Origin: Terfezia claveryi
Taxonomy: Eukaryota > Ascomycota > Pezizomycetes > Pezizales > Pezizaceae
Assembly (NCBI GenBank): GCA_015179025.1
Contig: WHUX01000005.1
Span: 682,001-746,000 of the forward strand
DNA length: 64,000 nucleotides
Reading direction: 5' to 3'
This document shows positions 1 through 11,500 of this stretch, piece by piece. The notes under the pieces were generated by a model. It searched no databases and was not told the origin of the DNA. It saw only the letters and a list, made by a program, of their open reading frames with translations. A program made the position numbers and the translations under genes. Numbering within the stretch: position 1 is the first letter of the stretch; every line of letters starts with the position of its first letter.

Positions 1-613
1 CAAAGTCTGCTTTTGATCGGCAGAAACAATCTGTACCTGCAGATTGGTGCATACCACTCTCTCCTTCAACCACTCTACTTTGAGGGGCGGAGTTTTATCG
101 AAGTTTCTTGCAATGGGGAGGCACGGATTTAACGTTTAAGTCACGACGGTCACTGCCTTTTGGTTTATGATTTAGCATTCTACCACATTTATATTCCGCA
201 ATCATTTTGCATTTTTCGACCATGACTCTTGCTCACCAGTGGATGTGGGAGGTGGGGTGTACTCAACTTCACAGGACGCAATTTGATTTCAAATTATCAA
301 ACCAACGCAGCGCACGCAATTGTGCATGCGCCATACGCAAGCCCATCGATTCTGAGCCCTGGCCTTGATCTTGGACCTGATCTCCCTAATCTCGGGAACT
401 TGATCGTTGGGGGCGCACAGATGACATGCAGGATAAATTGGTAGGCACACGATATGTGGTGCTAGATTTCCATTACGGCCGATATATTATTATGTTCTAT
501 CTATTGCAAACTTTTGTGTGCCTGGTGCCGGGCCTGGAGCTGGAACATGGGTATTAGTAAACCTTTGGAGCTGTGGAGGACGATGGGAGCTCGAACCAAA
601 ACAACCAGACTAG

Positions 614-646
614 GGTATGTCTTAGTCTGGTTGGCACGGTATGTCT
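614..646 (+). mobile_element. 15-bp micro-insertion with 9-bp target duplication
   Basis: The insert TAGTCTGGTTGGCAC (623-637) is flanked by exact direct repeats GGTATGTCT (614-622 and 638-646). A reverse piece of the same core (AACCAGACTA, 603-612) lies just upstream. This is the cleanest of eight such insertions in the window and defines the 15-bp unit. Confidence 0.75.
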
Positions 647-1742
647 ATCAGCGGGGGGTTTGGTTTAGCTACATGGGCTAGCGGAAGATTATGGGCGCGG
701 TTAGCTAACTGCATCCATGAACATCTCACATACGAATGATCCTAGATAAGAGTCCAGATCACGACCATGAATATCAGAGAAGGTTCTCTACAGACGGCTT
801 GTACAGCAGCTAGGTAATTTCCCGCAAGTGAGATGCGTTACACTGCCATTGGAACGCGGACTGTCTGCGTGTCGGGTGACGCGTTCAAGGTACTATTGCT
901 TCCTCACGAAGCATTACATGTGCCACACTCACAACAGCGGACTGGATCAATGCTTCTGAACTGAGACGGTGGCGGGACCAGGACGCGAGCCGAAGTATTA
1001 TTTTTGAGGGACTTGATCGTGAGGACGGAGCCCTCGGCTTTAAGCTATGTCCATATGTTCAAACTGCTGATCGTTGATGCATTCGTATGCATTCGTAAAT
1101 TTTTATACATGAATACCTGATATAATTATGGATACTTGTCTCTATTTCAACATGCATCTCGTTTACTCAGAGCCTTATTATGAGAATAGAGCTATATTTA
1201 TGTACTATTTTCTCTCTTTCTTTCATTTTTTTTTCATACATTGATATTGATATATCCAGGCATGAACCCTCAAGCCCGATTCCATTTTAGCTCTGGGGTC
1301 AACCTTGGGCCGCCTCTCCGAGTTCCGAAATGGCTCACCTCCACCCCTGTCCCGTTCGTTATGTACATCAACATACATTCGTCTACCAGTACCGTACCTA
1401 CCCGAGGAATGCCGAGAGTGGAGCTGAGGAACTTAGGGTGGGCGTTAGGCTAAGCTTTGTGGATGGAACATGGGTGGAGAAAATCTGGGGGTGTTTTCCC
1501 TGTCGGCTCACGCAATACAATTGATAAGGGTTGTGTTTTAGTGATTATTGAGTACATAGCTTTTTTCCCATAAGGCGATACAAAAGATACTATAGGGCAA
1601 TTTTTATTACTAGAGACGAATATTGTGAACATGCTGAGGTGTGATTAGTTGATGCGCTTGAGTGATATTCTACGAGTTTGGGAAGTTCAAAACTTAAAAA
1701 TTGTTTCAATCTAACAATCTAAATTTAGGTTAACGTTCTCAC

Positions 1743-1775
<33 letters not shown>

Positions 1776-2374
1776 CCTTCCCAATTTCGCCAAGTTCATC
1801 ATCATGCGCCATCTAAATCTCCCCGCTGCCTAAGCTCAATTAAGACAGTGCCCTACCTAGTCGGGGAGTATCCCAATCCGGCAGTGCTAAAGAACCCATC
1901 CATATCAAGTAAAAACTTAGCATAAGTAACACGATTGAAGAGGGAAATAGGATAGCGCGCGTCCGTATTAGGAGAGAACTGATGAGTATTTTTTTTTTTT
2001 TCATTTTGATCGTCAAGAAGCTCTTTTGCTTTTGCGGATTGTTTTTGAAAAGGTAACGAATTTCAAAGTAATTTTGGGTTTCCCCCCCCCCTTCCCGGCC
2101 CCCAAACTCTACTCACTGGATTTTCCTCCGCTATACCCCCCCAAAACTAACCCCAAGCCTTACTCTTTCCTCTACAGGGCAAAAAATACGAATTTTAAGC
2201 ATAATCCAGCCCATTGGTAGTCTGTCGAATCTATTGCCTTCTCGAGATTAGGCCAAAAAAGATCAGAGTTAAAAGCGGCCTAGCTATGATATTAAGGAAC
2301 AAAGAGAAAGATATAACTTTGAATTTGAATATATGTTGAAGTAACTAATGCCCGTTTAGCTCAAAATAAGGGAG

Positions 2375-2408
<34 letters not shown>

Positions 2409-2441
2409 GTAATTCGGGAGGCGTACTACTACGAGAAACTT

Positions 2442-2528
2442 GCTCTCAGTTGAACTATTAATGTGAGACAGCTCTGAGTTGAACTATTAATGTGAGACAG
2501 CTCTGAGTTGAACTAGTAATGTGAGACA
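2442..2528. repeat. 29-bp tandem repeat, three copies
   Basis: Three adjacent 29-bp units start at 2442, 2471 and 2500. They differ by single bases (GCTCTCAG versus GCTCTGAG, ACTATTAA versus ACTAGTAA). No coding frame runs through them. Confidence 0.9.
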
Positions 2529-3441
2529 AGTTCCACGTTTGACTCGGAGAACACTTCGTTTCCCAACCACGCCCCCCCCTGTGCAGATCTGTATCAACCA
2601 AACTTGAATTACATATCAAGGTTTGACGGCTCTAGTGTTCATTGGAGCTATCAAGGGATGTACAGTAGGGGTATGTAGATTAGCGTGGTGTTGATGAAGG
2701 TTGGACCAATGGGAATGCTGGCTTTCGACCAGTCTATCCGTTCCCTTATAGCTTCTATGTGGCGATCTCTGAAGCACAAGTGTGCCCTCAGAGGCATTTC
2801 TTTAACTATCTGTTTACATTCATATCGGAGCTGCGATCTTTAATCCCTACTACCACATGTTGAGGAACGCTGTTTCGAGAGGACTGCAGAAAAGAGCTTG
2901 TAGACGCCTCACCAGCCCCAACGTGTTTCAGTTTGTAGAACGGGGACTATGGTTAGAGTTTCAATAACCTTCTTCCAGTGTTAGAGTGGTATAGTGTGCT
3001 ACGCCGTTTCCCTCCTACTAAATCAAGATGACTCTACGCCCTGGTAATCACGAGGCTAAATAAACAAACATCAACTGACCCTTAGATCCCATAAGATTTC
3101 CTTGATTGACACCCTCCAAATGTCATGCCCCCAGCCCCATTGCCACTTCTATTGACACATATCTCTAATTTATATGGGCAAACATACTTGAAAGTCTATC
3201 ACCCTTGGATAGTTTCTTTGTCTGTTTCGCATACTAGATCGCTCGTGTGACACGCTTTACTGTCCAATGAGATCTGTTCGCCCGCGGGCATCACACCAGC
3301 TGAAGAGTAGCTCCTTTCAATTGCACGTAAAGCTCCTCCCCGCGCTATTGCACTTCGATAAGGACGTTTGCCCTGCCGACTCTTGATGGAGAGAACTCCG
3401 AAAAGTTAACCCCACCTCAGCCGATCTATTGCAGTTTCCAC

Positions 3442-5255
3442 TCAATTCTGGATCACCTCATTGATTACTCCTCCACCTAGACATCTTTCACCCCACCACA
3501 TTGCGGCGTTTTGTCCTGGTGTCACAGCACGTTGTGGTGTCTCAAGCATAATCTTCACATGTCCTACCTGCAAGGGGGCTTCTTGCCCTTGCCCTTGCCC
3601 CATTATCTCCACACTAGCAATTCGTATAGGCTTTTGTCGATGGCGAAATTGAAGCACTAATCTCTCTTCCCATATTATTTGCTCTTTGAGAGTTTTTTCC
3701 GCAGTGGCATCCTGGGCCTCCTCGAGAACTGGGTAGTCTATCTCAACTTCAGCCCCCTGTGCCTTCACCCATGTACCCATCAGCGGCGTCGGGCTTAGAG
3801 CACTAAGAGCGACGGCCTCACAATCTCTTCCCAGCCAGTGGAATTCTTGAACTACAATTCCCGTGCTCCAAAGCCTGCCATTTCCCCAACCCCGAACAAC
3901 CTCTATCTGATTCGTAGAGGCATTTTTACCACTAATATACCACCTCCCCTGATACCTAACATCCCCCTGTGGTAAATTCAAATGCGCTTTTTCGCCTACC
4001 GTAGCAGTCCAAAGGCCCAGATGCTGCCCAATTATAGTGCCAGGAGTATGTGATTTCTCCAGGTTACCCTCATCTTCCAAATTCCTTGACTTTTTTCTTG
4101 TACCCCTCGGTGGGGCTCCAACGGTATCATTCTTCGGCCTGCCTTCCTGACCCTCCAACACCACTCCAACTGGTGTCGGTAACTCCGGGCCAACAACCAC
4201 TTTCCCTGGGCTTGGCTCAAGAAACTCACTCAGAAATACTCTGAACCCGCTCGCTCCCTGCCCCCCCCCCCTGGTTCCACAAAGCAAAGCCCCATACTCT
4301 CGCTCCTTTCCGGCAAACCGGGAGCCCACCCGGGAAGTCCATACTTCCTCGCTAACTCATACACTTGAGGCTTTGACAAGTTATTTGCCGCGAGGGGGAA
4401 TAACAACTTGTGAAGGCACTCTGGTGCGAGTGTAGATAGGAAATACGTCTGGTCTTTATTTGGGTCGGGGGAGCGGAGGAGATGGGGCTCCACATTTTGT
4501 TTGCCAAATGGATAGCCAATTTTCGCATAGTGCCCTGTAGCCAACCACCACCGGCCCTTCTCCACACCTTGGGTTGAACGTGTTTCCATCTCTTTGAGTC
4601 TCCGGAGCAGCCCGCCGAATTTCACCAACCTATTACATCCGACATCTGGATTTGGAGTTTCTCCTCGTTCGTAACTAGCTACCATGGGCTCGAAGACTTC
4701 CGTCCAGTATTCTTTTTCGAGATTCATGCGTAATGGATCCCTTAATCCTAAGAACGAGCACAACTCTTGTACAAGCCGGAATTCCCGGGTGGTACATTTC
4801 TCTTCCTTTCGTGCTCGAGTCTGGGGAGTAAGTTTAGGTTTATCGTGGAGGTGGAATAACGATGGTTTCTCTCTCGGGGGACGTCGGTGGATGAGCAGGT
4901 CAGCACGAGTAAGGTTAGACAGGTTCCAGTTCGTCATGTATAAGGGGTAAAGGTTCTCCGGAGGGTGAGTAAGGGAGAGGAGTTTGGCTGTAACTGAGGA
5001 ATCAATGCCTGAGGACAGGGCAACATAGACTGTTTTATGTGAAGATACGTGAGATTAGGCTAGACGTTAATGTGGGTGCATAATACCTTTGTCGTTAGGA
5101 GAGGGTTGAGGAGTCACATATGGGTATCTTGAATGGGAGTGAGAACTGTAAGCTCGATCCTGCTGGAGATGCAAGCACCAAGAGGACTGCCTCCTAGAAA
5201 TGCTATTGTGGCATCGTGTAGGGAGAAATGGAAGCGGGTATCGTACTTGCGCCAT
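3442..5255 (-). CDS. SLM3: Mitochondrial tRNA-specific 2-thiouridylase (MnmA/SLM3/TRMU family)
   Basis: This enzyme puts sulfur on the wobble uridine of mitochondrial tRNAs. Exon 1 is 5255-5087 and a 57-nt intron is 5086-5030 (GTATTA...ACAG). Exon 2 is 5029-3442. The first 50 or so residues are rich in Arg/Ser and nearly free of acidic residues, as expected of a mitochondrial presequence. A PP-loop ALSSGIDSS follows at about residue 60. NPDVGCNRLVKFGG (catalytic Cys, about residue 190), ATGHYAKIG, DPNKDQTYFLS and MGLCFVEP (second catalytic Cys, about 300) come next. The C-terminal barrel ends in AVTPGQNAAMWWGERCLGGG. The reading frame changes by one base in an 11-C run (4261-4271); conserved sequence continues on both sides, so a miscalled homopolymer is likely. 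With one extra base the product would be about 585 residues. The gene is divergent from the gene at 5589. Confidence 0.9.
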
Positions 5256-5588
5256 GAAGATTATAGCAATTGAAGAGTATCAAGAAGCTATGCAGAAAAA
5301 TTTCGAAATCATAACCCCTTCGCACACACTCCATGGACACTCATATATCCTTCTTAATAGTGAGCGTCAGCAGGTTATATCGCACAGATAATAAGGAACG
5401 TCAGGATTGAGGGTAATCAAGCGCAAACCAGACTTCGTTGAAAAAATCTGACAAGAGCCACGCCAAGATTGTACTGCAGCTGCAGCTCCTCTGCAGGTAA
5501 CTCCAAAATTTCGAGAATCGCAAGCTTCCTTCCTTCTGATCCACTGCCCATAACCCTCAATGTCGTTCAAGGAATAAAGTCTACCATA
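5256..5588. promoter_or_regulatory. Shared intergenic region between divergent genes
   Basis: This 333-bp gap separates the start codons of the SLM3-like gene (minus) and the conserved gene at 5589 (plus), so it must carry both promoters. I see no clear TATA box or recognisable operator, and this is inferred from layout only. Confidence 0.4.
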
Positions 5589-6482
5589 ATGCCTTTCTCT
5601 CACCCTCTGCTAGTACCAGTCTCTATTCGAACTAAACTTCAATTCCACTTCCTTCCCCAGGCTTTCCGGCGGTCTGTTGCAACTCTTGAAGGCCACCCAC
5701 ACATCGTAAGCTTCCTCTACTCCCTTCCTCCACCCCATACACCTTCATTGGCTGTTTTGCAAACAAATCACTAAACCATGAAACACACCAGTACATCTAT
5801 CCCCACCCCACCAACCCCTCTTCACACCTCCTCACTCTCCTCCCGACCACCCCACCCACCCCTAGCCTCTCCCTCGGCACCACATACACCCTGCCCCCTT
5901 CCCTCTCCACATTCAACCCCAACCCCAAATTCCTCCCTATCCTCCAGCGTACCCTGTCCCAACATGCCCAACATGACCCCTCCGTCCTCTCCTCCGCTGC
6001 CGCATTCGCCGCCTCCTCTTTACAATCCCTCTGGTCTCGAGATCGCAGAGCAAAACCTACCGGCGGCTGGGTCCACGTAACAGATGAGCGGAGTCCGCCA
6101 GAGTGGGGAAGAATTGGAGATGTAGAAGATATATTTGGAAGTATAGCTGTTGATGAGACGGGGAGGGTGCTGCCCAAGGAGGAAGGGGGCGGATATGAGC
6201 CCTGTTTGGGGTATAGAATCTGGACAAGGAATGGGATGTGAGTTGCCCTGCCTGTCCTGTAAGGTGAAGCCCGTTTGCGTTGGCCCCTCCATCCATTCAG
6301 GAGTTTTGATCTGTGGAGGGGAAGATGTACGAAAACTGACAGTAGCAATACACACTAACGAAACCTTGGGTACTGATAGAATGCAGCTCCCGCTATATTT
6401 GCGGGAAAGGCTTCTGGATGCTCTGAAAGAGGAGGAAAAGAAGATTAAGGCAGGGACTTCAGAGCTCAGATCACAAATATAG
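5589..6482 (+). CDS. Conserved fungal protein with GWVHVTDERSPPEWGRI motif, function unknown
   Basis: Three exons, 5589-5705, 5792-6237 and 6380-6482, give a closed 221-residue frame. Intron 1 (86 nt) has a CACTAAAC branch site and intron 2 (142 nt) starts with a perfect GTGAGT. The middle exon encodes GGWVHVTDERSPPEWGRIGD followed by VEDIFGSIAVDETG and a short YRIWTRNG segment. The last exon encodes a charged helix ending LPLYLRERLLDALKEEEKK. I remember similar proteins (GWIHVSD.R.PPDFGRI...EDIFGS) in other Pezizomycotina, annotated only as hypothetical. The N-terminus has several Arg and few acidic residues, so mitochondrial targeting is possible but unproven. The gene is divergent from SLM3 and convergent with RRP4. 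Confidence 0.8.
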
Positions 6483-6753
6483 CCCACCATTCCACTCCAT
6501 TTTCGCCTCTTAACTCCACTCATACATCCACAAGCCACAATTAAGTATAACATTGCAGATATCAATAAAAAATGTTAAGAAAATTTCATTAGTATAATCT
6601 GGCATGGTTACCTATTCGTGGTGTAGTCTTCTGCCACTAAGGACTACAAAGAAATGGAAATGTAGTTTAGAGGTTGGAGATAAACAAAGTACCGGAGTTC
6701 TACAAACAAAATCCCAATAACGCCGTTCCCAATTTTTTGACTGATTCCGCATA

Positions 6754-7953
6754 TCACTTCCTTCCCAAAGACCTCAACCCCATCTCAACCACCTTTCTCC
6801 CCCTCTCCCCATCTACCCAATACGCTCCCCCATCTCCACCATGAACCGCTGGCCTCTCACTATCAACCTCCATTTCGTCTCCCATCACTTCCATTTCCTC
6901 AGTAACACTAGCTTCATAGACCGCATTCAACCCTGCCTCATCCACGGGCACGTTCCATCTAACCATTGCCCTTACACACTGTGCTAGCCTGGCAATCTCC
7001 CTCCTCGTCGCTAGAGAAATATGCTCATTCACACTACTATAAATCCCCTCACTACTTTCCTCCTCCAATCTGGTGATACTAACCCCCACCTTCCCATCCC
7101 CTCCGGCCTTCTGACTACCTCCCGCTGGTCCATTCGAGGTCGACTTTGCAATCCATATCCACCCATTCACCCCCGCCACAACATCCACCTCCCCTCCTCC
7201 TGCTGCAGTCGTAATCGTCCAAACATGCCTCCGTCCCCTTACCACCCCACCCCCACCAACAACCACCAAAGTCCCATTTCTCAACTTCCCATACCTCAGC
7301 GACCTCGTATGCAAACTCGCAACCCCTCCCTCAAGGCCCATCAAACTCTGTACCTCTGCAACCAATAAATCCCCCTCACTAAAGAAACCCCTAATCTGCA
7401 ACTCATCCGCTGCTGTCCTCCGCCTAAGAATCCCTCCTGGAAGATTGATACTGCTCAACAGTAGTACCGCCAAACTCGTACTCGTAATGTCCACCAGCCA
7501 CCTCTTCGTCTGCACGCTGTGAATCCTTCCCAGAACCAGGTCCCCAATTTGCGGCGTATACCGCGTAGCCAACGGACTAATACTGAGCAACTTATTCGTC
7601 TTGATCAAGGTTCCAGCCAGCGTGCTGATAATTGTTATTGATGTACCCGCCGCGGCGTTTGCAGTAGTAGGAGGGATATAGGTTCCATGTCCCCTCATCC
7701 ACTGCGGGTCCTGTGTCACAGTTTCCCCAGGTGTCACAATTGACGTAGACAAGGAGTCGTCGTCGAGAATTTCTCGATGCTTTTTTACCCCACCTGGCCC
7801 ACCGCGGCGACGGGCGTGGGAGATGAGGGTGTCCATGTCCATCCCGTCATCTTCGTCCATGGAGGAGTCCTCGTCTGGGGTGTAGTCTCCATCATTTGTG
7901 GCAGTGGTGTAGTATGATGGTGCCGGGGCAGGGGAAAGGATCTGTATCGGCAT
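6754..7953 (-). CDS. RRP4: Exosome complex subunit Rrp4 (S1/KH RNA-binding cap protein)
   Basis: Rrp4 is one of three cap proteins of the RNA exosome, which processes and degrades RNA in nucleus and cytoplasm. The single-exon frame has 399 residues from the ATG at 7953 (MPIQILSP). The frame stays open to 7998, but the codon there is TTG. Family signatures in order are VTPGETVTQDPQWMRGHGTY (N-terminal domain), NKLLSISPLATRY, IGDLVLGRIHSVQTKRWLVD (S1 domain), LLLSSINLPGGILRRR, GDLLVAEVQ, ASLHTRSLRYGKLRNG and the KH-like VNGWIWI. RLEEESSEGIYSS lies in the C-terminal part. There is an acidic DEDSSMDEDDGMDMD stretch near the N-terminus. It is about 40 residues longer than the yeast protein, mostly in low-complexity inserts. 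It converges with the gene ending at 6482. Confidence 0.95.
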   Translation of the reverse strand: MPIQILSPAPAPSYYTTATNDGDYTPDEDSSMDEDDGMDMDTLISHARRRGGPGGVKKHREILDDDSLSTSIVTPGETVTQDPQWMRGHGTYIPPTTANAAAGTSITIISTLAGTLIKTNKLLSISPLATRYTPQIGDLVLGRIHSVQTKRWLVDITSTSLAVLLLSSINLPGGILRRRTAADELQIRGFFSEGDLLVAEVQSLMGLEGGVASLHTRSLRYGKLRNGTLVVVGGGGVVRGRRHVWTITTAAGGGEVDVVAGVNGWIWIAKSTSNGPAGGSQKAGGDGKVGVSITRLEEESSEGIYSSVNEHISLATRREIARLAQCVRAMVRWNVPVDEAGLNAVYEASVTEEMEVMGDEMEVDSERPAVHGGDGGAYWVDGERGRKVVEMGLRSLGRK

Positions 7954-8075
7954 TTTTTCGGGAATTGTGGAGATGGTAGTGAGAGGAGGGAAGCGCAAAT
8001 AAAATCTTTGGCCAGCTTTGCAAAGTTGCGGTTATAATATGGGACATAACGCACATATTAAAGCATTATTTGTTA

Positions 8076-8171
8076 GCCCGGTTGGCTCAGTCGGTAGAGC
8101 GTGTGACTCTTAGAATGACCTTGGTCATCTGCGGAATCTCAAGGTCGCGAGTTCGAGCCTCGCATTGGGCT
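8076..8171 (+). tRNA. tRNA-Lys(CTT) with 23-nt intron
   Basis: The mature parts fold as a standard tRNA. The acceptor 5' strand is GCCCGGT, the A-box is TTGGCTCAGTCGG and the B-box is GAGTTCGAGCC. The anticodon CTT is at 8109-8111. A 23-nt intron (8113-8135) follows position 37 and contains the palindrome ATGACC-TT-GGTCAT. The anticodon stem (TGTGA/TCTCA) has one U-U mismatch. A run of seven T at 8175-8181 fits a Pol III terminator. Confidence 0.9.
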
Positions 8172-8174
8172 ACA

Positions 8175-8181
8175 TTTTTTT
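8175..8181 (+). terminator. Pol III T-run terminator of tRNA-Lys
   Basis: Seven T residues begin four bases after the tRNA 3' end, the usual place for RNA polymerase III termination. Confidence 0.75.
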
Positions 8182-8200
8182 GTGCTGATGGCAGACCTAG

Positions 8201-8229
8201 TAGTCTGATTGGCACTAGTCTGGTTGCAC
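8201..8229 (+). repeat. Two tandem copies of the TAGTCTGGTTGGCAC core
   Basis: Two near-copies of the micro-insertion core (TAGTCTGATTGGCAC and TAGTCTGGTTGCAC) lie head to tail 30 bp past the tRNA gene. A partial reverse copy (AACCAGAC) is at 8297-8304. No flanking 9-bp duplication is visible here. Confidence 0.7.
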
Positions 8230-8568
8230 GACCCACCGACACGACCGTGGGGTTGGCACGATGACAATTAATTTCAAATATAGTCTTGTTATCTCAAACC
8301 AGACGATGTGCTTTCTGCTTCCTATCAATTATTGGGGTAATCCTAATCTAACGTCCATATCACTAGTACTAATAATCATACATTCCGAACCCCCAACAAG
8401 CTCGGATAATTAATATCTAAGCAATGAATTTCATTCACTAGGACAAAGTGGAAACATTACACGGACAGTCCGCAATCCATCATTAACTAAAAGAAGATAT
8501 ATGTACTCCTCTTTCCCCATCAAAAAAAAAAAAAAAGCCCATCGTACGAATTCAATCAATCTATCTTT

Positions 8569-11500
8569 CTACTTCTTCCACCCTCCAGCCTTTGCCTTGC
8601 TTTTCGGTGCAGTTGAGGATGCAGTCGAGACAACACTGGTGGCTCGAGAAGTCGCATTCGAATTGCTCACCTTTGTGGCCACCGCAGAAGACTTTGCGTT
8701 CTCGACTTGCTTGTTCTGAACGAAATATTAGTGATCTCAATGATAGCTATTCGCTAGATGAACTCTTACCTTCGGCGGAGGCTTTACTGCACCCTTCCCA
8801 GACGGCGTCGTTGTTCCGTTATGCCCGGTCTTTCCCTTCTTGGTCACCGGCGCCTCAACCTCCTCCTCCTCTTCGTCCCTTTCCCTGCCTTTAACACTCT
8901 TCTTCTCCGCCCCTTTGCCATTCGTCGCTGGGGCACTCTCCTTATTCTCTTTACCAGTACCATCTTTCTCCTCAAACTCCTTTACAATGGTACTGATCAA
9001 CGTAGTACACCTCCTGCCAATCTCAATAGGAGTCCTCGACAGAAAAAACCAATCGAACCTAAATAACGGGCTCTCTCTAATCTCATCTCTGATCTTCTCA
9101 TACAAGTTCTCCGCGTCAAGGCCATGCTTGTCCAACTGGCAGAGCAGGAACCGGTCTTCCTCATCCGTATAGACCTTCTTGTTGGTAGTCGAAACGGTGT
9201 AGTTGATCTTAAGCTGAACTAGGGGAACGCGGTACATCTCCATCTTCTTCCTCAGCATCTTCTTCTGCGCATTGACTTTACGAGTCTTCTCCTCTCCCTG
9301 CTCAATCTGGTTGATGTATCGCTCGTATTGGAAGAGCTCGGTGTATCTGTCCCAGAAGACCTTCGCGAAGGTGCGGACCTCCTTTTCCGTCTTAGCCTCC
9401 ATCTCAGATGCAATATTGCCATACGCGTTACGCCCGTACTTTGCAGAGAGCTGGATGAATTGCTGAAATTCACGGCGGGTCCAGTTACTGAACCCTTGCT
9501 CAGCCAATTCCGCTTTCTCTTTCTCTTCCTCTTCGGTAAGCGGGAGGGCGTTGTCTATGATTTCCTGCTCCAATGCACGCTCATTTTCGCGCTCTGAGGC
9601 TTCATCATCTTCGCCAGCCTCTGGTGCTGGGACCTTGTAACCTTGCTGCTTCCTGAAGTATGCAGTCTCCTTCTCCTGTAGCTCAACCAGCCTAGGCGGG
9701 TAGAATTGGAAGTCTGCAACGTTGACTTGCTTGGGTGCCTTTGGTGCCTTTGGTTTTTGTTCCGCTGGTTTTGCACTTATAGGGTTCAACATCCCTCTAT
9801 AGTACTTATCGATCGAGTAATGAGCCTCCTTCCTCTCACGCTTGGCTGGGTTGATCCATGCCATACCAATGGTGGGCTTCTTGATCTTCGCGAAGTCTTC
9901 CCCGTTCCACTCATACGCCGAATCACTGGTAAATTTCTGGAGGTCGTCTATTCCCAGCTTAGAATACCTGTCATTGAGTTCTTTCGTCCTCTCCTCTCCA
10001 TGCTTGAATATCGCATCGATGTCGTCATCTGTAAGCTCAGGCCCTGTGATGTGCTTGCTCTTCGCCTCGGGGTTAAAAATGTCTGCCGCACCATGCTGAA
10101 TCATGTTCAATAACTCGTCTTTAGACGCTGCCTGCTTCGCCGCCTGCTGAGCACGGCCTTGTTGAATAACGAGCTGATCAAGGCGCAGTTTCTGCGCTGC
10201 CCTTTCAAGAACTTTCTCTTCAATGGCATTCTCTGTGATAAAACGGAAGACATGCACTTGCTTTTTCTGCCCAATTCTGTGCGCACGATCCATGGCCTGT
10301 AAATCTGCCTGCGGGTTCCAATCGCTATCGTAAAGAATAACAACGTCCGCAGTGGTTAGGTTGATACCTAAACCACCAGCCCTCGTGGTCAGCAAGAAGA
10401 CAAACTTCTCGCTATCAGGTTTGTTGTACTCATCGATGGCGGCAATACGGTCTTCGTGTGCTGTACCACCATCAATCCTGCAGTAGGCGTATTCACGGAA
10501 AAGACAGTAATCCTCTAGAATATCAAGCATTCTGCTCATTTGCGAGAAAATAAGGACACGGGATCCTTGGGCTTTCATGCGCTTCAGGATCTTGTCGAGC
10601 ATCACCATCTTTGCAGAATTGAAAACCAAGTGCTCATCTGTAGTGTATGGAGGTCCAGGCTCTGCTCCCTCAAAGAGATATGGGTGGTTACAGCACTTCC
10701 GAAGCTGCATGACGATGTTGAGAAGCCTGGTCTTGGATTCTCTCTTTCCAGCAGCACCATTTACAGCGTCGATATCCTTTTCGAGAATCTTCTGATACCA
10801 TTTGACTTGCATTTCAGACATACCAATATAGAGATTAAGCTCTAGAAGCTTGATTAGCTAGCTGGTTCATTCTCCAACTAAGTGAGCACTTTTACATACC
10901 TTTCTTGGGGAGCAAGCTCTTTTCCACGTCGCTCTTGACTCTTCGCAGTAAGAACGGCCGTAGGACTTTGTGAAGCTGTTTGACAACAATGTCCTGGTCA
11001 CCACCTTGGTTCTCAAACCACTGATCGAACGCGGCCGAATCACCGAAAACATCAGGCAGTAAGAAGTTCAATAAAGCCCAAAGCTCGTGCAAGTTGTTTT
11101 GTAGAGGAGTACCAGTGATCAGCAACCTATTCCTAGAATGGAACAGCCTGATGATTTGAGCTAGAGATGACTCCTCGTTCTTGATTCTATGAGCTTCATC
11201 AACAATGATATACTCCCAAGCAAACTTCTTTAAATGTGCTTTCTCTCGTAGAACCATCTCATACGAAGTAATCAGCACATCGAAATCAGACGTCAAGACA
11301 CGGTCGTTTATGAGTTTGGCTCGATCATCTTTGGCTCCTTGTAGCACCAGAACTCTCACTTCAGGTGTCCATTTCTCGAATTCTCGCTTCCAGTTGTCCA
11401 AAGTAGACTTGGGAACCATAACGAGATGCGGTCCGTTGATTCCTAGAACATAGCGGAGATAACCAAGGAACTAAAGAGAGTTAGAAGGGCTATCTCAACA

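Larger units (their letters stand above)
1..3441. other. Gene-free left flank, repeat-rich
   Basis: No open frame here looks like a real protein. The stretch holds homopolymers (28 T at 1748-1775, 31 A at 2377-2407), a three-unit 29-bp tandem repeat (2442-2528) and one micro-insertion (614-646). The short frames between 229 and 2220 have no recognisable domain and run through low-complexity DNA. Confidence 0.6.

Noticed and set aside
5797..6565. Two overlapping minus-strand frames of about 180 codons
   Set aside because: They lie opposite the conserved three-exon plus-strand gene and have no family signature.
7954..7998. N-terminal extension of RRP4 to 7998
   Set aside because: The codon at 7998 is TTG; the first ATG in frame is at 7953.
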